The notes under the pieces were generated by a model. The model made no database searches. It was not told the DNA's origin and saw nothing but the letters and a program-made list of their open reading frames with translations. The position numbers and the translations under genes are program-made. 64,000 nt of DNA from Thermomonas alba (GTDB taxonomy: Bacteria; Pseudomonadota; Gammaproteobacteria; Xanthomonadales; Xanthomonadaceae): NCBI RefSeq assembly GCF_022419205.1, contig NZ_JAJOZU010000006.1, positions 1 to 64,000 on the forward strand, in the 5' to 3' direction. Every line of letters begins with the position of its first letter. Within the stretch, counting starts at the first letter, position 1. Shown here piece after piece: positions 57,186 to 64,000 of the stretch.

Positions 57186-58175
57186 ATGAAACTGGGCTCT
57201 CTCAAGGAAGGCGGGCGCGACGGCACCCTGGTCGTGGTCTCGCGCGATCTGACCCGCGCGGTGCGCGCCGACGGCATCGCGCCGACCCTGCAGCGCGCGC
57301 TGGACGATTGGCAGCAGGCCGCGCCGCGCCTGAACGCGCTGGCCGAGGCGCTGGAGGCCGGGCCGGTCGCCGGTGAGTTCGCGCTCGACATGCAGGCGCT
57401 GGCGGCGCCGCTGCCGCGTGCCTACGAGTTCGTCGATGGCAGCGCCTATCTGCCGCACGTGGAGCGCGTGCGCCGCGCGCGCGGGGCGCAGGTGCCGGAG
57501 AGCTTTTACGTCGATCCGCTGATGTACCAGGCCACCAGCGCCGGGTTCTACGGCCCGCGCGATCCGGTGCTGGTGGCCAGCGAGGACTACGGCATCGACC
57601 TCGAGGCCGAAGTAGTGGTGGTGACCGACGACGTGCCGATGGGGGTCAGCCCGGCGCAGGCCGCCGCGCATATCCAGCTGATCGGCCTGGTCAACGACGT
57701 CTCGCTGCGCAACCTGATCCCGGACGAGCTGGCCAAGGGCTTCGGTTTCTTGCAGTCCAAGCCGCGCAGCGCGCTCAGCCCGGTGCTGGTCACCCCCGAC
57801 GAGCTGGGGCCGGCCTGGCAAGACAACAAGGTGCATCTGCCGCTGCTGACCCACATCAACGGGCAGTGGTTCGGCGCCCCGGACGCGGGCGTGGACATGC
57901 AGTTCGATTTCGCCCAGCTGGTGGCGCATGCGGCCAAGACCCGCCCGCTGACCGCCGGCACCCTGGTCGGCTCTGGCACCGTAGCCAACCAGGACACCAG
58001 CAAGGGCGCGTCCTGTTTCGCCGAGAAGCGCACGGTGGAAACCCTGGAGCATGGCAAGCCACTGACCCCGTTCCTGCATTTCGGCGACGTGGTGCGGATC
58101 GAGATGCTGGATCGCGATGGCCGCAGCGTGTTTGGGGCGATCGAGCAGCGGATCCAGCAGGCGCCCATCGGCTGA
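57186..58175 (+). CDS. fahA: Fumarylacetoacetate hydrolase family protein
   Basis: A 329-residue enzyme of the FAH family with the N-terminal FAA_hydrolase_N region, the YVDPLMYQATSAGFYGPRDPV block, EDYGIDLEAEVVVVTDDVP metal/substrate residues and SGTVANQDTSKGASC. It cleaves fumarylacetoacetate (or fumarylpyruvate) at the end of tyrosine catabolism. The maiA gene 67 bases downstream supports this. ATG at 57186 starts MKLGSLKEGGRDG. Confidence 0.94.
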   Translation: MKLGSLKEGGRDGTLVVVSRDLTRAVRADGIAPTLQRALDDWQQAAPRLNALAEALEAGPVAGEFALDMQALAAPLPRAYEFVDGSAYLPHVERVRRARGAQVPESFYVDPLMYQATSAGFYGPRDPVLVASEDYGIDLEAEVVVVTDDVPMGVSPAQAAAHIQLIGLVNDVSLRNLIPDELAKGFGFLQSKPRSALSPVLVTPDELGPAWQDNKVHLPLLTHINGQWFGAPDAGVDMQFDFAQLVAHAAKTRPLTAGTLVGSGTVANQDTSKGASCFAEKRTVETLEHGKPLTPFLHFGDVVRIEMLDRDGRSVFGAIEQRIQQAPIG

Positions 58176-58242
58176 AGACGGCAAGCGGCTATAGTGGACG
58201 GGCGGCGCGGCGCGCCGGGACGGGCAGCGTGGAGGTGGAGAG

Positions 58243-58908
58243 ATGAGCGAATCCTTGCGGCTGTATTCCTACTGGCGCTCCAGCGCCGCCTATCGGGTGC
58301 GGATCGGGCTCAATCTGAAAGGGCTGGCGTATGACACCGTGCCGGTCCACCTGGTGCTCGATGGCGGCCAGCAGCATTCCGAGCACTACCGCGCGATCAA
58401 CCCGCAGGCGCTGGTGCCCACCCTGTTCCATGGCCAGCGCCGCCTGACCCAGTCGCTGGCAATCCTCGAATACCTCGATGAGGTATGGCCGGAGCCGGCG
58501 CTGCTGCCGGCCACCGCGCGCGAGCGCCAGCGCGTGCGCGCACTGGCGATGTTGGTGGCCTGCGACATCCACCCCCTCAACAACCTGCGCGTGCTGCAGT
58601 ATCTGGATCGCGAGTGGGGCGTGCCGCAGCCGGAGCGCGACGGTTGGGTGCGGCACTGGATCGAAGAAGGCTTCCGCGCGCTCGAGGCGCACCTGGCCGA
58701 CCACCCTTCCACCGGCGATTTCTGCGAAGGCGAAATGCCGACCCTGGCCGACTGCTGCCTGATCCCGCAGGTGTACAACGCGCGCCGGTTCGGGGTCGAT
58801 CTGACCCCGTACCCGACCATTCGCCGGATCGAGGCCGCCTGCCTGGCCTTGCCGGCATTCGATGCGGCCCGCCCCGAACGTCAGCCGGACGCGCCAGCAC
58901 CCGGCTGA
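58243..58908 (+). CDS. maiA: Maleylacetoacetate isomerase (zeta-class GST)
   Basis: A 221-residue glutathione transferase with the zeta-class motif YSYWRSSAAYRVRIGLN near the start and NPQALVPTL, then the C-terminal helical domain with CDIHPLNNLRVLQYL. It isomerises maleylacetoacetate (or maleylpyruvate) for FahA. The early hpd and hmgA genes of the pathway are not in this window. Confidence 0.95.
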   Translation: MSESLRLYSYWRSSAAYRVRIGLNLKGLAYDTVPVHLVLDGGQQHSEHYRAINPQALVPTLFHGQRRLTQSLAILEYLDEVWPEPALLPATARERQRVRALAMLVACDIHPLNNLRVLQYLDREWGVPQPERDGWVRHWIEEGFRALEAHLADHPSTGDFCEGEMPTLADCCLIPQVYNARRFGVDLTPYPTIRRIEAACLALPAFDAARPERQPDAPAPG

Positions 58909-58932
58909 GCCGCGCGGGCGCCGTGGCGCGCG

Positions 58933-60039
58933 TCAGTGCGTGCCGAACACGTCGGCGTAGGGGTCGTGCTCGCCGCTGGCGCCTTCCGAGAGCCGGAACT
59001 TCAGGGCCAGACCGTCGCGCGAGTCTGCCGCTCTGAGCGCCTCTTCCATCTCGATCCTGCCTTCCTTGTACAGCCGGAACAGGCACTGGTCGAAGCTGTG
59101 CATGCCTTCCTGCAGCGAATTTTCCATCGCGGCCTTGATTTCGTGCACCTGGCCGCGACGCAGCAGATCGCGGATCAGCGGCGTGTTGATCAGCACTTCG
59201 GTGGCCGGCAGGCGGCGACCGTCCACGCCCAGCACCAGGCGCTGGCTGATGACCGCCTTCAGATTCAGCGCGAGGTTCATCAGCACGTTCTTGTGTGCGC
59301 CCTCGGGAAAGAAGTTGAGGATGCGCTCGATGGTCTGGTCGGCATTGTTGGAGTGCAGCGTGGCCAGGCAGATGTGGCCGGTCTCGGCGAACGCGATCGC
59401 CGCGTCCATCGTCTCGGCATCACGGATCTCGCCGATCAGGATCACGTCCGGGGCCTCGCGCATCGCGTTCTTCAGCGCGGCGTGGAAGCTGTGGGTATCC
59501 AGGCCGACTTCGCGCTGGTTGACGACCGACAGCTTGTGCCGGTGCAGGTATTCGATCGGGTCCTCGATGGTGAGGATGTGGCCGGTGGTGGTGCTGTTGC
59601 GATGGTCGATCATCGACGCCAGCGTGGTGGACTTGCCGGAGCCGGTGGAGCCGACGATCAGCACCAGCCCGCGCGGAGCCATGATGATGTCTTTCAGCAC
59701 CGATGGCAGCTGCAGCTCCTCGATCGTGGGGATCTCGCTGCGGATCGCGCGGATCACCAGCCCGACCTCGCCGCGCTGCTGGAACACGTTGACGCGGAAG
59801 CGCCCGCAGCCAGGCACCGAGATCGCCATGTTCAGTTCTTTCTCGCGTTCGAACTCGGCGATCTGGGTGGCGTCCATCAGGCCGTAGGCGATGTCGCGGC
59901 ATTCGCCCGGACCCAAGTGGGCCTCGCTGACGGGATGCAGCATGCCCTCGATCTTGATGTTGATCGGCGCGCCGGTGGACAGAAACATGTCCGAGGCGTT
60001 TTTCTCCGCCATCAGCTTGAAATAGTGGCTGATATCCAT
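58933..60039 (-). CDS. pilU: Type IV pilus twitching ATPase PilU
   Basis: A 368-residue hexameric retraction motor. Walker A GSTGSGKST, the Asp box (ILTIEDPIEYLH), Walker B PDVILIGEIRD and the His box (GHICLATLHSNNADQ) are all present. The N-terminus MDISHYFKLMAEKNASDMFLS and C-terminal DPYADVFGTH distinguish PilU from PilT. pilT is not adjacent, unlike in Pseudomonas. It is divergent from the lipoprotein gene with 88 bases between. Confidence 0.93.
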   Translation of the reverse strand: MDISHYFKLMAEKNASDMFLSTGAPINIKIEGMLHPVSEAHLGPGECRDIAYGLMDATQIAEFEREKELNMAISVPGCGRFRVNVFQQRGEVGLVIRAIRSEIPTIEELQLPSVLKDIIMAPRGLVLIVGSTGSGKSTTLASMIDHRNSTTTGHILTIEDPIEYLHRHKLSVVNQREVGLDTHSFHAALKNAMREAPDVILIGEIRDAETMDAAIAFAETGHICLATLHSNNADQTIERILNFFPEGAHKNVLMNLALNLKAVISQRLVLGVDGRRLPATEVLINTPLIRDLLRRGQVHEIKAAMENSLQEGMHSFDQCLFRLYKEGRIEMEEALRAADSRDGLALKFRLSEGASGEHDPYADVFGTH

Positions 60040-60127
60040 GGGTTCCCTCACGCTGTGCATGGGCGTTGCATCACGAGCGATGCCTTCCCACAATGCCCGC
60101 GACCGCCCCTGTACAGCCGCGACCGAC

Positions 60128-61393
60128 ATGCGCCCAAGCTTCGCATACTTCCGTAAGGCCCTGTATCTCCCTTTCTGCGCGGGTGTGACGCTGATCGCAG
60201 CTTGCGCCAGCCTGCCGCCGCCGACGGCCGAGCTGGACACCGCGCAGCAGGCGCTGGCGCGCGCCGAGGCCGCCGATGCCGACCAATATGCGGCGGATGC
60301 CCTGGCCGCCGCGCGCAGCGCGCTGCAGGCGGCGCAGGTCGCGTCGGCGCGCGGTCGCAACGACGAGGCCCGCGACGGCGCGCTGGCTGCCGCCGCCGAG
60401 GCGGATCTGGCGTGGGTGCGCAGCAGCGCGGCGAAAGTGCGCGCCGATTGGCGCCAGAAGCAGGACGAGCTGACGCGCCTGCGGCGGCAGCTGCAAATGC
60501 CGGTCGAGGCGGGCGCTGCGGACGTTCCGCTCGACATCCCGGTCCCGGCCGGTACGCCCGAGCAGCGCCTGCAGGCGCTGGACGCGGACATCCGGCTCAA
60601 CCCGTTCGCGCAGTACGAGCGGCTGCAGGCGCGGCAGGCGCTCGCGGCGCTGGCGACGGTCAGCCGCAAAGCGCTGCCGGCGGCGCTGGCGCGTGCTCAG
60701 CAGCGGGTGGAGATCGCCGAGCTGGCGGCGCGGGTGGAGGCCGCCCGGCGCGCGCTGGACCGGATGGAGCGCGAACGCAGCGAACTGCTGGTAGAGGCCA
60801 GTCGGCGCGATGCCGAGCGCGCGCGTGCCGAGGCCGAGCGGTTGCGCATCCAGGCCCAGCTGCAGGCGGAGGAGGCCGAGCGGTTGCGTGCGCAGGCGCA
60901 GCAGGCCGAGGCGGCGCTGGATGGGGCGCAGGCCGAACAGCAGGCCAAGGCGGAGGCAGCGCGCGCGCAGGAAGCCGCGCTGGCGCGCAAGGAGGCCGAG
61001 CTGGTGGCCGGGGCCAAGCTGCCGCCGATGCAGCGCGACGCGCGCGGCGAGGTGTACACCCTGGCCGGCGACGCCTTCGCGCCCGGGCAAGCCAAGCTGA
61101 CGCCGGCAGCGGCGGCCAGCCTCAAGGCGCTGGGCCTGTACCTGGCGGCGCTGCCCGGGGGGCCGGTGCAGGTGATCGGCTATACCGACAATCAGGGCGA
61201 TGCGGCGGCCAACCGCAGCCTGTCCGAGCGCCGCGCGCAGCAGGTGCGGGCGGCGCTGGTGGCTGCCGGGGTGGAGCGCGCGCGGGTCACCGCGCAGGGC
61301 CGGGGCGCGGAGGCGCCGGTGGCCGACAACCGTACCGCGGCTGGGCGTGCAAAAAACCGCAGGGTGGAGGTTGTGGTCGCACAAAAATCATGA
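60128..61393 (+). CDS. OmpA-family lipoprotein with DUF4398-like and coiled-coil regions
   Basis: A 421-residue envelope protein with a lipobox (LIAACAS, lipidated Cys near residue 26), a DUF4398-like helical segment (~35-110), a long Ala/Glu/Arg/Gln coiled coil (~200-300) and a C-terminal OmpA-like peptidoglycan-binding domain (IGYTDNQGDAAANRSLSERRAQ). It should tether the outer membrane to the cell wall. The longer start upstream is rejected because the lipobox would be too far in. Confidence 0.87.
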   Translation: MRPSFAYFRKALYLPFCAGVTLIAACASLPPPTAELDTAQQALARAEAADADQYAADALAAARSALQAAQVASARGRNDEARDGALAAAAEADLAWVRSSAAKVRADWRQKQDELTRLRRQLQMPVEAGAADVPLDIPVPAGTPEQRLQALDADIRLNPFAQYERLQARQALAALATVSRKALPAALARAQQRVEIAELAARVEAARRALDRMERERSELLVEASRRDAERARAEAERLRIQAQLQAEEAERLRAQAQQAEAALDGAQAEQQAKAEAARAQEAALARKEAELVAGAKLPPMQRDARGEVYTLAGDAFAPGQAKLTPAAAASLKALGLYLAALPGGPVQVIGYTDNQGDAAANRSLSERRAQQVRAALVAAGVERARVTAQGRGAEAPVADNRTAAGRAKNRRVEVVVAQKS

Positions 61394-61855
61394 TGGATAT
61401 CATGAACTTGCGATGATTTTTCGGAGCCTGTCGCAGGTCTGATCGGCGGTCCGCGCGAACCCTTGCCAAGCGCGTTTGGCAGGCGTAGGGTCGATGTCCC
61501 GGGAGGCGGAATGCTCCGCCCACCGGACGGAGACCGGCCGATGCACGATCCGTTCGCCATTGCACCGAAGGCCCGCGCGAGGGCCGCCGCAAGCCGGGTT
61601 GCCGGGCGCGGCGCGCGCAGCGATGCCACCACGCCTGGTGTTTGCCCGTTCCTGTTTCGCCCGTTCCTGCAGACGCCCCGCGCCCTCGCGCCGGGGCGTC
61701 GTGTTTTTGCGCGCCGGCCCGCGCCGGCCGTGCAGAACCGTCGCTCGCCCTGGGCGGGCGACGGCGTTCCCCGGCAGCGGCCACGCTGCTGCCGTTTCCC
61801 TGCCATGCCCGCGCGCCAAGGCCGGGCATGGCCCATGTCGAGTCAGGAGGTTTCC
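61394..61855. other. Hairpin-rich intergenic region
   Basis: A 462-base gap with no convincing ORF. It begins with nested inverted repeats: AAAAATCAT (61385-61393) against ATGATTTTT (61412-61420), and CATGAT/ATCATG (61389-61404). A strong terminator-like hairpin is at 61672-61708. Later hairpins lie near 61737-61763 (CCGTCGC/GCGACGG) and 61803-61832 (CCATGCCCG/CGGGCATGG). A small RNA or a structured leader of the next gene is possible. Confidence 0.6.
61672..61708 (+). terminator. Rho-independent terminator-like hairpin
   Basis: GACGCCCCG (61672-61680) pairs with CGGGGCGTC (61692-61700), followed by gtgttttt. It lies about 280 bases after the lipoprotein gene, too far to be its obvious terminator, so it may end a separate transcript. 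Confidence 0.65.
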
Positions 61856-62071
61856 ATGTTCGAAGCTCAACCGCAGGCGGAAATCGAAGCATTGATGAAG
61901 GCCAACAGCGAGTTCCGGCAGCTGTACTACCGGCACCGTGAACTGGATCGCCAGGTTCTGGATGCGGAACTGGGCGTGCTGCCGATCGACGACGTGACCT
62001 TGAGCCAGATGAAGCGCGAGAAGCTTGCGGCCAAGCAGCGATTGCTACAAATGTACGAACGCGCGCACTGA
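61856..62071 (+). CDS. YdcH-family (DUF465) small protein
   Basis: A 71-residue helical protein. The YRHRELDRQVLDAE core and LSQMKREKLAAKQRLLQMYE tail match DUF465/YdcH, small SlyX-like coiled-coil proteins of unknown role. AGGAGG is five bases before the ATG. It lies 111 bases upstream of cbs; co-transcription is possible. Confidence 0.87.
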   Translation: MFEAQPQAEIEALMKANSEFRQLYYRHRELDRQVLDAELGVLPIDDVTLSQMKREKLAAKQRLLQMYERAH

Positions 62072-62182
62072 ACGCGCGCAGGCAAAGGACGCGTTCCCGG
62101 CCCGCGCCGGCCGGGAACGCGCCGCCCGGGCCAGACGGGAGCCGCTGCTAGAATCCGGGCCTGCTCCGCACGCAGGCATCCC

Positions 62183-63559
62183 ATGGCCATCCACGATTCC
62201 GTCCTCGATTTGATCGGCGATACGCCGATCGTCCGCGTCCGCCGCCTCGAGACCGGCCCCTGCACGCTGTACCTGAAGCTGGAAAGCCAGAACCCGGGCG
62301 GTTCGATCAAGGACCGGATCGGCATGGCCATGATCGAGGCCGCCGAAAAGCGCGGCGACATCAAGCCCGGCGCGACCCTGGTCGAAGGCACCGCCGGCAA
62401 TACCGGCATCGGCCTGGCGCTGGCCGCGCAGCAGAAGGGCTACAAGCTGATCCTGGTCGTGCCCGACAAGATGTCGCGCGAGAAGATTTTCAACCTCAAG
62501 GCGATGGGCGCGCAGGTGGTGCTGACCCGCAGCGACGTCGCCAAGGGCCATCCCGACTACTACCAGGACCTGGCCGCGCGGATCGCCGCCGAGACGCCGG
62601 GCGCCTACTTCATCAACCAGTTCGGCAACCCCGACAACCCGGCTGCGCACGAGTTCGGCACCGGCCCCGAGATCCTGCGCCAGATGGCCGAGGTCGGCGG
62701 GCTGGACGCCATCGTGTTCGGCTGCGGCAGTTCCGGCACCATGACCGGATTGTCGCGCTGCTTCGCCCAGCACTCGCCGCACACCGAACTGGTGTTGGCC
62801 GACCCGGTCGGCTCGATCCTCGAGGAATACATCAACCGCGGCACATTGAGCGACAAGTCGGGCAGCTGGATGGTGGAAGGGATCGGCGAGGATTTTTTGC
62901 CTTCGATCGCCGATTTTTCCCGGGTGCGCAAGGCCTATGCGATCCCGGATCGCGAGAGCTTTCAGACCGCGCGCGCGCTGCTGGAGCAGGAGGGCATCCT
63001 CGGCGGCTCCTCGAGCGGCACCCTGGTCGCCGCCGCGCTGCGTTACTGCCGCGAGCAGACCACGCCGAAGAACGTGCTCACTTTCATCTGCGACACCGGC
63101 AACCGCTACCTGTCGAAGATGTACAACGACTACTGGATGCTGGACAACGGCTTTATGGCGCGCGCGCAGCACGGCGATCTGCGCGATCTGATCCTGCGCC
63201 CGTTCGCGCAGCGCGACACCATCGTGGTCGGTCCGCACGACTTGCTGCTCACCGCCTGGCAGCGGATGAAGCTGTACGACGTCAGCCAGCTGCCGGTGCT
63301 GGAGGGCGAGCGCATCGTCGGCATCGTGGACGAATCCGACCTGCTGCTGCACGTGTATGGCGAGGAAGCGCGCTTCCGCGACCCGGTGGCCAGCGCGATG
63401 GTCCGCAAGCTGGATCTGATCGACGTGCGCGCGCCGGTGGAGGCGCTGCTGCCGGTGTTCGACCGCGGGCATGTGGCGATCGTGATGGACGGCGAGAAGT
63501 TCCTCGGCCTGATCACCCGCATCGACCTGCTCAACTACCTGCGGCGCCGGGTGCAGTAA
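62183..63559 (+). CDS. cbs: Cystathionine beta-synthase with CBS domain pair
   Basis: A 458-residue PLP enzyme. The PLP Lys is in LESQNPGGSIKDRIG, the phosphate loop is GTAGNTGIG, and GCGSSGTMTG and GGSSSGT complete the fold-II core (about 1-325). Two C-terminal CBS domains follow (LILRPFAQRDTIVVGPHDLL, VASAMVRKLDLIDVRAPVEAL), as in eukaryotic CBS and unlike CysK. It condenses homocysteine with serine to cystathionine (reverse transsulfuration). The next gene is a metB-type enzyme. Confidence 0.93.
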   Translation: MAIHDSVLDLIGDTPIVRVRRLETGPCTLYLKLESQNPGGSIKDRIGMAMIEAAEKRGDIKPGATLVEGTAGNTGIGLALAAQQKGYKLILVVPDKMSREKIFNLKAMGAQVVLTRSDVAKGHPDYYQDLAARIAAETPGAYFINQFGNPDNPAAHEFGTGPEILRQMAEVGGLDAIVFGCGSSGTMTGLSRCFAQHSPHTELVLADPVGSILEEYINRGTLSDKSGSWMVEGIGEDFLPSIADFSRVRKAYAIPDRESFQTARALLEQEGILGGSSSGTLVAAALRYCREQTTPKNVLTFICDTGNRYLSKMYNDYWMLDNGFMARAQHGDLRDLILRPFAQRDTIVVGPHDLLLTAWQRMKLYDVSQLPVLEGERIVGIVDESDLLLHVYGEEARFRDPVASAMVRKLDLIDVRAPVEALLPVFDRGHVAIVMDGEKFLGLITRIDLLNYLRRRVQ

Positions 63560-63636
63560 GCCCCGTGCACCGCACGGTCGCCGCGGCCCGCCAGGCACGC
63601 GATCCTCTTTTTTCACCAGGCATACGTGGATCCTTC

Positions 63637-64000
63637 ATGACCAGCCAGCACGACCTCGCCCTTGGCACCTTGGCCATCCACGGCGGGCAGCACCCGGACC
63701 CGTCCACCGGCGCGGTGATGCCGCCGATCTACGCCACCAGCACCTATGCGCAGTCCAGCCCGGGCGTGCACCAGGGCTTCGAGTACTCGCGCACCCACAA
63801 CCCCACGCGCTTCGCCTACGAGCGCTGCGTGGCGGCGCTGGAGGGCGGCCGCCGCGGCTTTGCCTTCGCCTCCGGGCTGGCGGCCCTGGCCACGCTGCTG
63901 GAGCTGCTCGATCACGGCGACCACGTGATCGCGATGGACGATCTCTACGGCGGCAGCTACCGCCTGTTCGAGCGCGTGCGCCGGCGCAGCGCCGGCCTTC
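63637..64000 (+). CDS. metB: Cystathionine gamma-synthase/lyase, partial
   Basis: The first 121 residues of a Cys/Met-metabolism PLP enzyme, cut off by the window end. LAIHGGQHPDPSTGAVMPPIY, TYAQSSPG, YSRTHNPTRFAYERCVAALEGG and ASGLAAL are typical of the MetB/CGL group. Placed 77 bases after cbs, it would act on cystathionine; whether as synthase or gamma-lyase needs the rest of the gene. Confidence 0.92.
   Translation, partial: MTSQHDLALGTLAIHGGQHPDPSTGAVMPPIYATSTYAQSSPGVHQGFEYSRTHNPTRFAYERCVAALEGGRRGFAFASGLAALATLLELLDHGDHVIAMDDLYGGSYRLFERVRRRSAGL

Overview
This is a chromosomal window from a high-GC gammaproteobacterium, most likely of the Xanthomonadaceae/Lysobacteraceae (Lysobacter, Luteimonas, Thermomonas or Pseudoxanthomonas type). 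The evidence is the very GC-rich codon use, the oleC-oleD pair, ubiJ-ubiB, the biosynthetic arginine decarboxylase, the large TonB-dependent receptor with ECF sigma/FecR, pilU, and many short 4-bp gene overlaps. About 57 protein genes are supported, plus the 3' end of a 5S rRNA gene and one cobalamin riboswitch. I see no tRNA, phage, plasmid or full IS element.

Layout. 1-121: end of a 5S rRNA and its terminator. 179-7850 (minus): an efflux operon (HlyD adaptor, small ORF, MacB-type ATPase, two permeases) followed by its own NtrC-family regulator and histidine kinase. Its upstream region holds a near-consensus sigma-54 promoter and a perfect 16-bp-arm palindrome. 7904-11971: glmS and a MASE3-GGDEF-EAL protein. 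12090-15245 (minus): btuB under a cobalamin riboswitch, a TfoX C-terminal protein and free-methionine-sulfoxide reductase. 15312-20580: bioD, a lone CRISPR-like repeat, oleC-oleD flanked by two different YkgJ-family genes, and a small secreted repeat protein. 20747-25801: ubiJ-ubiB, a CDF metal exporter, truC, arfB and an acyltransferase.

26119-33308: five overlapping genes (HEAT-repeat membrane protein, processive GT2, YaiO-type outer-membrane barrel, membrane sulfatase/phosphotransferase, secreted glycosidase-like protein). They look like an uncharacterised exopolysaccharide system, with a possible sigma-54 promoter in front. 33345-40087: a TonB receptor, FecR and ECF sigma factor divergent from a secreted protein that fuses a cyanophycinase-type S51 peptidase to an isoaspartyl peptidase/asparaginase. 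I read this as a candidate cyanophycin (or beta-aspartyl peptide) scavenging locus, and it is the most unusual item here.

40095-45290: LysR regulator, glyoxylate shunt (aceB, aceA) and a cNMP-GGDEF protein. 45353-53035: two inverted copies of a ~160-bp MITE-like element bracket comM, ubiK, a P-II gene, a TPR-GGDEF protein, speE and speA. 53032-64000: ydfG-like SDR, SPOR protein, argS, a 2OG dioxygenase, fahA-maiA (tyrosine catabolism), pilU, an OmpA-like lipoprotein, a YdcH-family protein, and the transsulfuration pair cbs and metB (cut by the window end).
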